Source: Trichobilharzia regenti (lineage: Eukaryota > Platyhelminthes > Trematoda > Strigeidida > Schistosomatidae). Taken from it: a stretch of 64,000 bases of DNA. The notes under the pieces were generated by a model. The model saw only the letters and a list, made by a program, of their open reading frames with translations, did no database searches and had not been told where the DNA came from. Both the position numbers and the translations under genes were made by a program. The DNA lies in contig OX235267.1 of NCBI GenBank assembly GCA_944472135.2, forward strand, positions 41,385,312 through 41,449,311, written 5' to 3'. This document shows positions 32,791-44,313 of the stretch, one piece after another (within the stretch, counting starts at the first letter, position 1; every line of letters begins with the position of its first letter).

Positions 32791-33289
32791 CTCTTCTTTC
32801 TTCATGTATATTTTGTATACGGATATTTAGCTTATTCAACTTCCAGTATTCATGTAAAACAAAAGACTGTAAAGAGCATTATTATCCTTACTCTCATTCA
32901 TTCATCAATCACACACACATACATACATACATATACCCGCATTGACTATATGTAAAGATATTTCACTTCTGTTATATAAATTTGACTTAATATTTAATTA
33001 AATTATGCAAATGAATGTTCTGGTTTGCAAACCATTATAGGTTTTTTTTTAAATAGAAATTATAATAAATGATTTCATTTAAATAAGCGATGAATATGTG
33101 AGTTTCTATGCCTTGAAAGGAGTATTGAACCTGAAATTGTTTTATTGACAATCGAAGCCAATGAGTTTGCTTTATATTTAAAGTTAGAATATAAAGTGGC
33201 TTCAAGCCTGAGCTTTGAAGTCTCAGTAACCAACTATGTTTCTTTTTATGGGGGTGAGGTTGATAGCCCCGCACCCGATCTTCCCTATT
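32791..33289. other. No gene seen; short CA/CATA microsatellite
   Basis: A CACACACA then CATACATACATA run lies at about 32910-32935. Otherwise AT-rich sequence. Confidence 0.6.
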
Positions 33290-33420
33290 TGTCAGTCTTA
33301 CTATCGATTAAGCAATGTGTAGGAGTACATCAATTGAGAATCGAACCGTGGACCACGTGTGACCTAGTTGGTGAGTGTTCTACCACAAAATCATCGATGC
33401 TACTGTGTTTGAAACTTCAT
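33290..33420 (-). mobile_element. tRNA-like SINE fragment
   Basis: On the minus strand: TTTTGTGGTAGAACACTCACC (A-box region) and, about 30 bases on, CACGGTTCGATTCTC (B-box). This spacing fits a tRNA-derived promoter. The rest of the SINE is not clear. Confidence 0.65.
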
Positions 33421-33924
33421 ACGAACTCCTGTATCTTGTAAAATGTGACATTTTCTTGAATCTAAATCAAGTACACTTTGTTACTATAGTAAGTACTATA
33501 GCCAGTTTGCTCTCTCTGACTATTCAGAAATGGGAATACACTGTGGAGCGATTTTAAATCACGTGACTCAGAAAAAAGCATACACTCACGTAATGACCTT
33601 AGGGTTAGTCTGTCGGTCATCTGGAAGTGATGTCTGCAAGGGATAGTCTACTTTCAGCACTCCTCTTCATTTCCCCCATTATTATAGAGATAATCTGGTA
33701 TACTTTGAAGTTTAGATCGATTGTTTAAGCAGGATACTGTTTATTTATTTGTTTGTTTGTTTTTTGAGCCAATTTTGATTTTCCTGTTGATTGAATGAAC
33801 CAAAATTATTCGTTCTTTGTTGTTGGCTTGTTTACTCCTGGTTAGTTAGTGCTGACGTCATATCAACGAGGAAATGAAAATCGGATTAAAAACAAATAAT
33901 AACTGACGCCTGTTACACAAAAGG

Positions 33925-34110
33925 TGTGGCTCTCGTGACCCAAATGGTCTAGGGGGTAACGTTTTGGAGTTTAAAACGATGGGTGATGGGCGGGTTCGAG
34001 TCTCAGTGGGTGAGTACCATCACTGACTCACTGGAGGAATGCAGGTACATCGAGATGGAACGAAATGCACGTCGTCCCAGATTCCACCATCCACCAACTT
34101 ACATCGTGGA
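33925..34110 (+). mobile_element. Sm-alpha-like SINE with damaged hammerhead
   Basis: A-box-like AATGGTCTAGGGGG and B-box GCGGGTTCGAGTCTC are followed by AATGCAGGTACATC, the strand that opens stem I in the W hammerheads, and ACGAAATGCACGTC with GATTCCACC. The core CUGANGA and stem II are deleted (34050), so no ribozyme remains. It shows that the W hammerheads belong to a SINE with a tRNA-like head. Confidence 0.75.
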
Positions 34111-34369
34111 GAGATTGTCTGGTCTGTTTGGAATAATAGGCAGTTGATGTGTGACCTTGCTAATTATGCACATGATGGCAGGATATAGTTGGGAAGTAGA
34201 GAAATATGAAGTAAAGCGTAAAGCTGATAAATTAGCCCCTGATATCCTTTTCAAATGTTTGAAATTATATAAAGCCTAACTTGATTGGTGGTTTAACTAT
34301 TTAAGGTGATGGATGAACCAAGCACATGTTAAAAAGTTAAATTTTTTTATTCTTTCACGTTCTCAGTGG
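34111..34369. other. No gene seen
   Basis: AT-rich, short frames only. Confidence 0.6.
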
Positions 34370-34600
34370 AACATAGGGGGCGCCTTCAAGCTAGAGGTTT
34401 GAAGTTTCTGTAGCAGTGGTGTTTATTTTGTTTTTACTGGATTGGGCTGCTAGCCTCAAACCCAACCTTCCCTCTTGACAGGTCTTATTACTGGCTTATC
34501 GAGGTAAAGTGCGTCGGTGGCCGGGGTTCGAACCCTGGGCCACGTGCGTGGTTGGCGAGCATTCTACCTCTGTGCCACCGACGCACATTGAGTTGTTAAA
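34370..34600. repeat. Repeat with minus-strand tRNA-like SINE
   Basis: The part 34395-34485 (GAAGTTTCTGTAGCAG ... GCTGCTAGCCTC) is related to the sequence into which the Gypsy element at 46033-53501 inserted. On the minus strand 34590-34505 gives a tRNA-like fold: GGTGGCACAGAGGTAGAATGC (A-box) and GGGTTCGAACCCC (B-box), bracketed by GTGCGTCGGTGG and its complement, as in an acceptor stem. Confidence 0.7.
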
Positions 34601-35204
34601 TAGAGAAGATAAACACTGACTGCACCTGCACTTCAGTGAATTCATCAGCAAAATCAGATAGATCAGATGCAGAACAGCCAGGAGTAACATAAATGTTAGA
34701 GATGAAGACGTATTTGAATTTGGATAAGTGTTTCGGGCGGCATTTGACCGTTATACAATCAATAAAGTCATTAGAGTAAGAAAAACATACGTTATTTGAA
34801 GTCGACCATTGAGAATGAATGAAAGTTGCAACACCTCCACCTCTTTTCTTTCTGGAGCATAGTCGATCTTGTCTAAACAATGTAAAACCATTTAGGGAAA
34901 CCAGATTGTCATCATAGAGTTCATGGAGCCATGTTTCTTGTAATGCAACAATCGCCGTATTGTGATAAGTATCAGATGATAAGAGAGACTGGAGATGCAT
35001 AATTTTGTTAGGAAGTGAACGGCAGTTTGAAGTGACAATAACAGGAATGGTAGTACGATATAAAGGTGTCTGTTTAAGTGCACGCTGCCAGCCAGCGTGA
35101 TGTTTTCTCTTAGATTTATCGGATGCATTATTAGTTGCATGAAAGTCATATGGTTTAAAACGTTTAATGAATGAATTACTGTATTTTATGCGATTTGTGA
35201 TCAT
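34601..35204 (-). pseudogene. Non-LTR retrotransposon endonuclease, 3'-truncated
   Basis: The 202-residue frame opens with a basic stretch, then IVTSNCRSLPNKIMHLQSLL, TAIVALQETWLHELYDD, GFTLFRQDRLCSRKKRGGGVATFI and KYVFISNIYVTPG. These are the first motifs of an apurinic-type endonuclease, N-x-R, the E of QETWL and the KRGGGVA loop, as in CR1/Jockey-like elements. Such nucleases nick the target and prime reverse transcription. The domain is cut at about residue 190, before its GDFN and SDH motifs, where the SINE-bearing repeat begins. No reverse transcriptase follows. Confidence 0.8.
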
Positions 35205-35242
35205 ATTTTATTGAAATTAGGAATGAAAACATGACTTATTAG

Positions 35243-37200
35243 ATGCAATATGTAGATGCAGGAAAAAAGGTAGCCCAGATGTCAAACAGGCCGCCAAGAC
35301 AACGACTAGCTGAATATACTCAGAGAGGTTCGTTGCAATTCGCTGAAGAATTGAGTCAGCTTATTGTGTGTGGCGAACTCATGGTCTCCTTCTACCTGGC
35401 TTCTGTATTCACACAGGTTCTACCGCATGAGGCGCCAGATGTCATCTTTTAACACGCTGATTTGATTCCTCCATCAAAACTGGAATATAAGAAGCTTGGT
35501 ATGTTATGCACCAAGGATATAAATTTCCATTCTGTCAACGAAATATATTTCCAGGATGCTGGAGCGGCACTAGAGAGTCAACTAAGTCTTGCATTGGCAG
35601 AAACCTCTGTGCCCGTTCCGGTGTGTGTCGACAAAGAAACAGACTACTGTAAACACATATAATAATAATGTATATTCTCATATAAACATATAAATTTAAA
35701 TGAAAATGCATGCCATTTTTACAGGCACGATCAAGTATGATATAATATCAAATCGCCTAGGCTGTATAGTTATTGAATTGTACAATTGTCCTCCAGGTTG
35801 AGCGGGAAAATGGACTTCGTTTCGTTTTCATCCCGTGGTTGTCGGCATACGATAACCAACCAAAATTGAGGTAAGTACAACGTTTACAAGGGATTGAAAG
35901 CTGTTTTAGAAAAGTAAAAGTGCTGAGGTGAATCATTAAATTGTAATGAAATAGGTAAGTTCAAGTATCATTAATAAATGCATTAATAAAGAAAACTCCC
36001 TAGGCTGACAACGTTCATTTGCAATGTATAATGCTACACGTATATCTCGTACTGTCATGATGTCCACTTTTGGTTTTAATACATTTATCCTCAGTTGTGC
36101 CAGTTGTTTTTGTTTTATACCTTTTTGTGCATTTAGTGTACAACCGTACCCTTCAGAGAGTAGGAATATAATAAGTCATAAAGAGCTGTAAAATGTTAGG
36201 TTTAATGGGATATAATGAGGATCAAGTAAAGACGTTATTGGAAAATGAATGAGATAAGACATTGTGAAGTGGTATTTAAAGATCCGACAATGGACAGCAA
36301 GTTAGTTTATAAGATGCCACATAAATCTGTGCAGAGCCCACGTAGTCGCACCTCAACAATAGGCTGAGCGAATGGTATATATTTAAAGGTAGAAGCATGA
36401 TCTGTCAAGGCGTTCATTATTATCTTTTTCAAGATAAAGATCTAAGCCCTCATAAAAATCAGAAATATCTCGAGCCTTTAATTTGTATATTGCTGTTCCT
36501 GCAGAATGGGGCGATTCACCTTAATGACCCCCACCATATCTACTGATCAGCTAACGCCACCCTCCCTCCTTATATGATACGTTCATCGTGTGCAATATTT
36601 TAGGTTACTCTTCATCTCTGTTGGGCTTATTCTACGACATACATAGGAGTATTGCTTTCACGATGGAGTACGAAGATGCTGAAAGATTTCCCTTGCTGGG
36701 CACCAATTTGGAGAGATAAAGGATATGATTCTCGGAAGGTTGATATGCCGCAAGGACACATGGAGCAGTTTCCACACAATTTCCAACATCTTCAGCCGAG
36801 TTAGTTACAAACGAACGCTGGTGAAAACGCTTTTCTCTAGAGCTAAAATAGTTTGTTCACCTGACGAATCAGTCAGTAAACTAATGCTACTTGAGAAATG
36901 CTTGAAAGAAAGCTTCATTAGCATATACGGCAAAATAAGCAGAAGAAATCTAATGCAGCCGTGGTTGTCAACAAATACGACTTCAAAGGCAATGATACTC
37001 TGATAGTCATAAAGTGAAGAATAAACCAGTTCTGTTCAGGACGCATCCTGCAGCAAATTAGTCTTTCTGCTCTGAACACCTTCTTTGTTGGTGTATTAAA
37101 AGATTGTCAAGTACCCCTCATATGTTAATTCCAACAGTGTACACCAATTCATATGTATCTGCTGGGGCAGTTACGTCGAAAGAACAGGAAGAAGGCCCTA
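35243..37200 (+). pseudogene. Penelope-like element, decayed, cut by an LTR
   Basis: Pieces in Penelope order on the plus strand: MVSFYLASVFTQVLP (reverse transcriptase motif with the expected FD... replaced), IYFQDAGAALESQLSLALAET (35462-35662; compare GAAMGSPLSPVLAE), VERENGLRFVF at 35797 (the ...NGxLPFLD region), SRVSYKRTLVKTLFSRAKIVCS (36725-37003), and finally VHQFICICWGSYVERTGRRP (about 37133-37198), the beginning of the GIY-YIG domain. There are many stops. At 37201 the TGTCAATG LTR begins and the domain does not resume after it. Confidence 0.8.
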
Positions 37201-37561
37201 TGTCAATGTAGTTGAAGATTGAACGATCAATTCTTGGTTGTTTGCTCAAAACCAACTTCCCTAATTTTCGCGGAGGCATCAATACGACAGTCATCGTCTC
37301 ATCGGTCGCTGTTCAGAAAGAAGTCAGGAGAAAACCGTCAGAAGTAATCTTTTGATTTATTATTGTAATATTTGTTCACAGACCCTGGTAAAAACATTAT
37401 TTTTATATGTTGGTGTAACAATAAAGAATCCTCGAGTCGACAATTGGTGTTTTGGTTTTTGCGTCCGTTATTACTAAGCGTTTCTGAGAAAATTCAAGCA
37501 ACAGCGTGAGCCCGAGCGTAGGAAGAGCTGGGTATTCACGGTTTACGAGACGTGGCTGACA
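37201..37561 (+). mobile_element. LTR of the TGTCAATG family (left half of fold-back unit 2)
   Basis: 361 bp, TGTCAATG to GGCTGACA. It forms with 37705-38059 the same fold-back as 202-1054, in reverse. Its outer edge cuts the Penelope GIY-YIG domain. Confidence 0.88.
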
Positions 37562-37704
37562 GCCTACGTTATATTCTTCGAACGTGTAACAGTGGGCTTC
37601 CGTTTAAAGCGAACAAACAGCCGAAGCACCACAATCCCCAAACCTCTGACAGGCACAGGATACCGAATATACGTGTTAGCACAATCCAAAACAGTTAATA
37701 GACA
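37562..37704. repeat. 143-bp centre of fold-back unit 2
   Basis: Reverse complement of 556-698, with several substitutions. No gene seen. Confidence 0.8.
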
Positions 37705-38059
37705 TGCCAATCACGTCTCAAAACCGTGAATGCCCAGCTCTTGTTACGCCAGGCCTCTCGCTATCCCTCGAAGCCTTTCAGAAACGCTTGGTACTAAAGG
37801 ACGGAAAAACCAAAACACCGATTGGCGACTCGAGAATTCTTTATTCTAACACCAACATATAACCATCGTAATAACTAAGGTCTATGATCAAATATTACAA
37901 TGATAAATCACGATATTACTTCTGACGGTTTTTCATCTTCTTTCTGAACGGCGACCGATGAGGCGATGACTGGTGTATTGATGCCTACGCAAAAATTGGG
38001 GAAGTTGATTTTGAGCAAACGACCAAGAATTGATCGTTCAATCTTCAGCTACATTGACA
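37705..38059 (-). mobile_element. LTR of the TGTCAATG family (right half of fold-back unit 2)
   Basis: 355 bp on the minus strand. The flank that follows (38060-38260) is shared with the other unit. Confidence 0.88.
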
Positions 38060-38260
38060 AGACAAATAACTTATGTTTGCCGAGGTTATCACTGTAGAAC
38101 GGTTGAAACCTTATCTGCGTACAAAAAGAATCTGTGGTATGACTTGAATTACCGTGGTGGCTCATCCTGCACTATCCCTTTGTTTTCCAATTTCATTAAC
38201 TTATCATTTCAACCCTCTCCCCTTATTTTAGTAGGACTTCCATATAGGATAATTATTCTT
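38060..38260. repeat. Flank of fold-back unit 2, shared with 1-201
   Basis: Reverse complement of 1-201. Whether homology continues beyond 38260 cannot be seen, because the partner runs off the window. Confidence 0.85.
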
Positions 38261-38829
38261 GGCCCTCACAGTCCTCCTCACTGTAATGCATTATCGTCTT
38301 TTCATCTGACCTCTTGCACACCGAATTTCGATCTTCTATTATTTAACCATGTAATTGTTACTAATTTTTGCTAACAATCTGATGAAAAATTTGTCGCTTA
38401 CTTTTCCGAGTAACTTCTTCCTTACAAGATATATGTTTGTAAATATGCATACATATTTACACAGTAATACTTCAGCTGCCTTATAATTCTGACCTTTTGT
38501 TTTACTACGAAACTCTTACAATGTGCCTGTTGACAGACAAAAGTGTGTTAAAATTTTGCACTGAATTATTCTAATAAAGACCAAAAGTTGTACCAATGGA
38601 ATAAAACAGATCCATTTTATTCCGCGCCAATGTTTGTTCCTTCCTCGTTTGAATTTATGAAAGGGGATTCCTGCATGAAGGCATACATTCCTACTATCTG
38701 ACTGTCCTCACAAGCGCTGATAAATCAGCACTTTATGATCACAACTCTTTCCTCCATCTCAATTACCACACTAATCCGTCGCAGAAAATCAGCCCTGAGT
38801 ATTAATCAGCTTAAATGAGGTACAAAAAT
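38261..38829. other. No gene seen
   Basis: AT-rich sequence with no recognisable element. Confidence 0.55.
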
Positions 38830-39057
38830 TTAGGGCAAGGTTACTTTACTATCTCCATTGTTAACGCTGCAGTCTGAAATGCCTGTGATTTTCAACACGT
38901 ATCTATCTACAGTCTGAATTATCAGTGAACACAGTCTCACGCTCTGACACAGATTCTTATCTATTAGTGAGAGTGGCGCCCATGTGTCTATTAGACATAT
39001 TACTTCTTGTCCGTTCAAGTGTATCTTGGAATACACGGCCCTTTCTTGACTGCCCAC
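38830..39057 (-). pseudogene. Retroelement aspartic protease fragment
   Basis: The 75-residue frame shows VYSKIHLNGQEVICLIDTWAPLSLI, an aspartic protease start in which the catalytic D-T-G has become D-T-W, and ends near LKITGISDC. Only the first half of the domain is left. The family is Gypsy-like, but too little remains to say which. Confidence 0.6.
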
Positions 39058-39189
39058 ACTACTTCGAGTTTTATTGTGGAGAAAACAAATAAATTATACT
39101 GCATCAAACCCTTTCGTTTCCATCATTTCAGGCAGTATCTCCCTCAGTGTCCTTGTCTGCAAAATGTGAAGCACTGGTGTCAGTGTCCA

Positions 39190-39312
39190 GGTCTTAATAC
39201 ACTAGACCTCACGCTGTCCTTGGAAGACTTTCAGGAACTATGTGCAATAAACAACACAGAAAGCCAGAATAGAAATTGGTGACTCGAGAACCGTTTACTC
39301 TGGGACCAATAC
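39190..39312 (-). mobile_element. Diverged fragment of a TGTCAATG-family LTR
   Basis: CTCACGCTGTCC, GAAGACTTTCAGGAAC, then GGTGACTCGAGAA and TTTACTC align in order with the middle of LTR copies A and B (which have GGCGACTCGAGAATTC). It is the oldest copy of the family in the window. Confidence 0.6.
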
Positions 39313-39361
39313 AGAGCCAACTATTAGGTTATTGCACACAAGGTCTAAGAATAAATGTCAT

Positions 39362-40484
39362 TACAATAAATAAATAATACTTGGCGTCGAAAGGAGCATG
39401 ATTCCTTGTCAGTTCTTGCAGAGTGGGGCCTAAGTCGCCCTTCTTTGGTAGTTTCATGAGGTAACCTTTCCTCCGGTCAGTAGGCACCTTTCCCTCCTTC
39501 CAGACCTTTTGCAACAATGGAGTCAGCATGTCTGCTGTCATCTCTGGGTCCGCTTTCAGTGCTTCAGGGGGTATTCCATCTAACCCGGCTGCTTTTCCTG
39601 CTTTCAGGAGCTTGATTGCATTCGAGACTTCAGCTCTCGTTGGAGGATTGGTGTCAACTTGCAGTTGTGTAGGTGCTGTTGTTGGTATTTCTGGACGGGT
39701 TGCAGGTGATGGTCGGTTCGAGAGTCGTTTGAAGTGATCCGCCCATTGTTTAATCTGTCTTTCTTTCTTGGTAATTGGGTTCCCTTGGCTGTCTTTTATA
39801 GGTTTCGCTTGTGTTGATCTCTTCCCGGATAGAAACTTGGTTATCTGATGTAGTGTTCTCAGGTCCCTTTCGCCTGCTGCCTTCTCAGCTTCAGTGGCGA
39901 GGTTGTCGTAGAATCGTCTTTTGTCCTTCCTAGCCCTCTTCTTCACTTCTTTGTCCAGTGCTTTGTAAGTTGAGCTCAGCGTCTCCCTCTCCTCTCCATG
40001 CTTGCATTGAATCATTTTCTCTTTCACCATTCTCCTCTCTTCTATTAATTTTCAAGTGTCCATTGAGACCCATTCCTTGTCTTGTATCTTTTTTCCTCCT
40101 AGAACCGTTGAACACGTTTTGTTGAGAATCACCTGCAGAGAGTTCCAGTGGTCTTCCACGTCTGATTCTTCAGTGATGTCACGTAGTGTTTCCTGCTTTG
40201 CTCTGACAGTTGCAGTGAAAGTGTCCTTTGTGGTTGTGACCTTAGTAATTGAGTGTTGTACTTGCGTTGTGGCCTATTCCCAGCTATCCTCGAGGCCTCT
40301 AGTTTCACCTTGAAAGTCCCTTTTACTAGATAATGGTCTGAACCCACATCTGCTACTATCCTCGATCTTGTGTCCAGTAAGTTCAACCTCCACTTTCTTG
40401 AGATTGAAATGTAATCTATCTGGTTTTTGGTGTGTCTATCTGGGGAAATCCATGTCGCCTCATATATATCCTTGTGTTTGAACG
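39362..40484 (-). pseudogene. RTE-like element, 3' part of the split copy (endonuclease end and start of reverse transcriptase)
   Basis: On the minus strand from 40484: KHKDIYEATWISPD, NQIDYISISRKWR and DVGSDHYLVKG give the end of an apurinic-type endonuclease, with the SDH catalytic motif. After a linker with stops, the 233-residue frame (39329-40030) carries KRARKDKRRFYDNLATEAEKAA, SNAIKLLKAGKAAGLDGIPPEAL and KGYLMKLPKKGDLG, the finger region of RTE reverse transcriptases. It is cut at about 39375 after GIMLLSTPS. The 5' part is at 45554-45830; together they are one element split by the Gypsy insertion. Confidence 0.88.
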
Positions 40485-40786
40485 TTTAGGGGGTTGGACG
40501 GAATTCTCTTACACAGCCTCTAATTTATTAGTTCTCGCGTACCGAAAACAAAGCAAAAGCCAATAATTGATCGTCCAAACTTCGGATATATTTCGGACCA
40601 AAACAAGCCTTCAGACGAACGCTTATCTAGCTAGTGATCGTGCACGTGACACGACGAGGTACCAAATGGCGGGGATGCTTGACCGGAAGCCTTCAGCTAA
40701 ACAAGTCGACTTAAACAGTGATGGTCAGCATCCAATGGTGAGTGATTGCTGTGGTCAATAATTTTGGGGAATTATTTACCGCTACA
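40485..40786 (-). repeat. 3' LTR of the CsRn1-type Gypsy element
   Basis: 302 bp. It differs from the 5' LTR by single-base changes and by small insertions (TTAGGGGGTTGG for TTAGAGGTTG; AATGGTGAGTG for AATGAGTG). Solo members lie at 2423-2730 and 17727-18034. Confidence 0.92.
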
Positions 40787-41191
40787 GCTCACTCCCCCCC
40801 TAGTGGGGTCGTGAGGACCCTAAGACAGAACCAGCCGGAAGTAAGAAAAACTCGATGGTTCCCTTTCGGGTGAAAAAATCTTCCGAGCAGCTTGGTGGTA
40901 TGCCTACTGGTTTGTCTGCCTATGCTAATAGGGTGTTTGTACATAGCTTCCTTGTTGTTGTTCGTTGGATTCCGTGCTTCGTTTGTTTCCTGTCCAGTGC
41001 ATTTACTATACAGTAAAATAATGCTAAGTTCAGAACATCGAAAAAAATACATCTAATTAATTTTTTTGTGTATGTTACATGAACTGTTGAAAAAAATTTG
41101 TGTTCGGTGGTACTGTATATAAAAAAAATTGATACGTCAAAAAAATAGTCAGTACCACAAACGAATGAGTTGCGTGAATCACACGACTTCG

Positions 41192-42561
41192 TTAAGTCAA
41201 ATAAGTGTGCAGATATTCTGGGAACCTTACGGTGCGTCCAGAACGGGTTTTCTTGGGAGGCTCGATAGAAGGTTCGGTAGCTGTCGCTGTGCTAGTGACT
41301 TCATCGATGTCTAAACGATCTTCTGTTACTTGTGGATTTTGGGGTACGTTGAGCTCTATGCTAATAGGATTACCCTCCAAGTAAGCCGGTTTCAGACGGT
41401 CAATGCTGACGGTGTCCTCGCGGCCGTTTTTGTCCAAGACAAAGAATTTATCAGAACGTTTAATTACTTTATAAGGTCCGTCATATGGGGTTCCAGGGGT
41501 CTGCGCACAGAGTCGCGACGAACAAATACATGTGAAGAAGTTTTCAAACACGGATGAACGAAAACATCAATGGACTGTGGACGAAGGGGAGCAGGTTTAA
41601 CTGAACGCATTGCGTTTGTAAGCCTGCTGACGTATGAAGCGTGATCTACCACTGGTGGGAAGCTCGAGGGAGAAACAAATTCACCAGGCAGTCGCAGTGT
41701 CGTGCCATATACTAGCTCGGCGCTAGTACAACCAGCATCGGTTTTCAAGGCGTTTCGTATCCCTAGGAGAACTAACGGAAGGGATTCAGTCCAATGGGTG
41801 GTGTTTGCAGCTGACAGACCAGCTTTCAGCTGTCTGTGTAGACGTTCTACCATACCATTAGCTTGAGGATGGTAGGCTGTTGTTCGAAATCGCATGCAAC
41901 CTATGATTTTAGTCAGGGCGAAGAATAAGCCACTTTCGAATTGCCGCCCGCGATCAGTTGTTATGGAAGATGGGCATCCAAAGTTAGCGATCCATCTTTC
42001 TACGAAGACGCGTGCGACTGTTTCAGCAGATACATCCTTGATGGGTACTGCTTCCGGCCATCGTGTGAATCGATCGATGCAAGTTAAAATATAGGCATAT
42101 CCATGTGATTCAGGAAGGGGTCCAACCAAATCTATATGGACGTGTTCGAAACGAGCGTCAGGGAGAAGAAAGGTGCCAAGTGGGCTTTTGGTGTGTCTTA
42201 TCACCTTGCACTTTTGACAAGCTAAGCACGTGTGTGCCCATTCCCTTACTTCTTTATTAATGCCAGGCCAACAAAACCGACTAGTTACGAGCTTGACAGT
42301 AGTTCGAATACCTGGGTGAGATAAGCCATGCAACGTATTGAAGACGTTACGGCGATAACTTTTAGGCACGATGGGGCGAGGAGTACTCGTGGAAATGTCG
42401 CATAGAATAGTATCTCTTCCCATACCTAAGGGTTTCTCAGCTAATTGTAGAGTTGTTTTCGACAACTCATGTTGAAGCTCGGTATCTTCTTTTTGAAGAC
42501 GAGCCAGTTTTACAAGGTCTATGCCGTCGATTTGGGTGAGAACAAACGCGCGACAAGGCAT
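41192..42561 (-). pseudogene. Gypsy integrase, frameshifted near its C-terminus
   Basis: The main frame (41464-42561) carries the zinc-binding [13 protein letters not shown] ... [10 protein letters not shown] (H-H-C-C), the core with [11 protein letters not shown] (first Asp), [12 protein letters not shown] (second Asp) and [12 protein letters not shown] (Glu): a complete DDE set. Near 41490 the frame shifts and 41192-41551 continues with [24 protein letters not shown], the GPY/F tail, and a CsRn1-typical KTRSGRTVRFPE end. It would join element DNA to the target. One frameshift separates core and tail. Confidence 0.9.
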
Positions 42562-43823
42562 CTGCCACAGTGTTGTTTACTCCGGATACATGGCGAATAT
42601 CTGATGTAAACTGTGAGACGTAATCCAGTTGTCGTGATTCCCTGGGTGAATACTTATCTGAAGGTGAGTTCAGAGAGTACGTCAGAGGTTTGTGATCCGT
42701 AAAAATTATGAATTCACGACCCTCTACCGAATGTCTAAAATGTCGTATAGCACAGTACATAGCCAGAAGTTCTCTGCCGAATGTGCTGTACTTCGTTTCA
42801 GCTAATTGAAGGCGCCGGAGAAAAAGGCAAGTGGTTGCCACTCTTTGTCAACTAGCTGTTGTAGAACTGCGCCGATTGCAGTGTTTGATGCATCAACCGA
42901 GATACTTAACGGTGCCGTTGGATCCTGATACATCAGAAGTGTGGCATTCGCAATAGCTTTTTTAATCTGGGTAAAAGCATTTCGAGCAGACGCGTCAAGT
43001 TCTATGGACTTGTTATTCCCTCGAAGGAGGTCTGTCAATGGCTGAATCAAAGAGGCACAGTTGGGAATAAAGCGTCGATAATAACTTACTAAGCCGTTAA
43101 AAGTGCGGAGACTTTTCACCGTCTGTGGCTCTGGAAAGTTCAGTATAGCCTCGACCTTAGTAGCCAGTGGGCGAATGCCCTTGCAGTCAATAGTGTGACC
43201 CAGAAAGTCGAGTGAGTCAACACCGATTTGACATTTTGAATATTAATGGTAACACCATGTTGGCGTAACCTGTCAAATGCCAAGTCCAAGTGCCTAAGGT
43301 GAGTTTCCTTGTCTGGACTGGCAATGAGGCAGTCGTCTAAGTATGCGTATACAAAGTCGAGACCGCGAAATACTTCGTCAATGAAGCGTTGGAATGTTTG
43401 GGCTGCATTCCGGAGACCGAATGGCATACGTAGAAATTCAAAAAGTCCGAAAGGCGTAATGATAGCCGTTTTCGGGATGTCTTCTGTTGCCATCGGGATT
43501 TGGTTATACGCTTTAACCAAGTCGATTTTGGAGAATATAGTCGCGCCGGATAAGGTTGCCGTCAAGTCGTGTATATGAGGCAACGGGTAGCAATCAGGGG
43601 TTGTTTTGGCATTCACTCGCCGGTAATCACCGGTGGGTCGCCAATCATTGCTATCCTTTTTCGGAACCATATGAAGTGGGGATGCCCATGGGCTATTCGA
43701 AGGTCGAATGATGCCAAGGGTAAGCATATGGTCAAATTCATTCCTGGCGATTCTCAGTTTGTCAGGAGCTAATCGTCGTGCTTTAGATGTCACAGGTTGT
43801 CCTGTGGTAATGATGTGGTGCAT
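42467..43823 (-). pseudogene. Gypsy reverse transcriptase and RNase H, frameshifted
   Basis: 43140-43823 holds the reverse transcriptase: [26 protein letters not shown] (first Asp), [17 protein letters not shown] and the YLDD box. It slips out of frame near 43235 (at TCAAAATGTC). 42802-43119 continues with SLRTFNGLVSYYRRFIP and the RNase H start SISVDASNTAIGAVLQQ; another slip near 42830 leads to 42467-42841 with ETKYSTFGRELLA, FTDHKPLTY and [11 protein letters not shown]. All catalytic residues are visible. The breaks are single-base slips, so the copy is either lightly mutated or contains assembly errors. Confidence 0.9.
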
Positions 43824-43834
43824 AACATTGCTGG

Positions 43835-44296
43835 TTATGCACGGTAGGTCGTTCGACGGGCAATTAAGTTCCGGATACTTGTCAACAATAGGTTGAAAAG
43901 TTGGATCAAGATTGCCTTTATCTTAACGGGTGACAAACTAGGGCCTATGTAGCTGATGCCTTTGATAGACAGACTAGTAGTATTGTCAATCAGTCGTTTT
44001 CGGCGGACGTCTACGAGTAAATCATGATGATTAAGTAGGTCCGTGCCAATGATGGGCATTGTAACGTCAGCGAGAAGGAAAATCCACCGAATAGGTTTGC
44101 GTAAACCTACGTTCAGATAGACGTATTTCCTACCAAAGGTTGCGATTGGTTTTCCATTTGCAGCCTGTAAGTTGAAGGTAGGTTCCTTCTGTCGATCTGC
44201 TGCTGTAGCAGGAAGGACGCTGACTTCGGCGCCTGTGTCGACTAAGTATCGAGTCTGGCTTATCACATCATGGATGTAAAGTAGGCGGCTAGTGCC
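43835..44296 (-). pseudogene. Gypsy protease (pol N-terminus)
   Basis: The frame contains TRYLVDTGAEVSVLP with an intact D-T-G, and IIGTDLLNHHDLLVDVRRKRLID, which is characteristic of CsRn1-type proteases. The pol frame overlaps the end of gag and is shifted relative to it (the pol reading HALAATVAGGTSRLLYI runs over the gag stop), so Pol probably arises by ribosomal frameshifting. After LSPVKIKAI the frame is lost before the reverse transcriptase. Confidence 0.85.
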
Positions 44297-44313
44297 ACCG
44301 GCGACGGTTGCCG

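Noticed and set aside
32910..32935. Short CA/CATA repeat as a CRISPR-like array
   Set aside because: Simple microsatellite in a eukaryotic sequence; no spacers.
35797..35870. Exon-like 74-base open segment with strong acceptor (CCTCCAG) and donor (GTAAGTAC)
   Set aside because: The translation VERENGLRFVF fits the Penelope reverse transcriptase connector and lies in order with other Penelope pieces, so the splice-like ends are likely chance.
36725..37003. Novel 92-codon gene
   Set aside because: SYKRTLVKTLFSRAKIVC is the standard Penelope motif after the reverse transcriptase.
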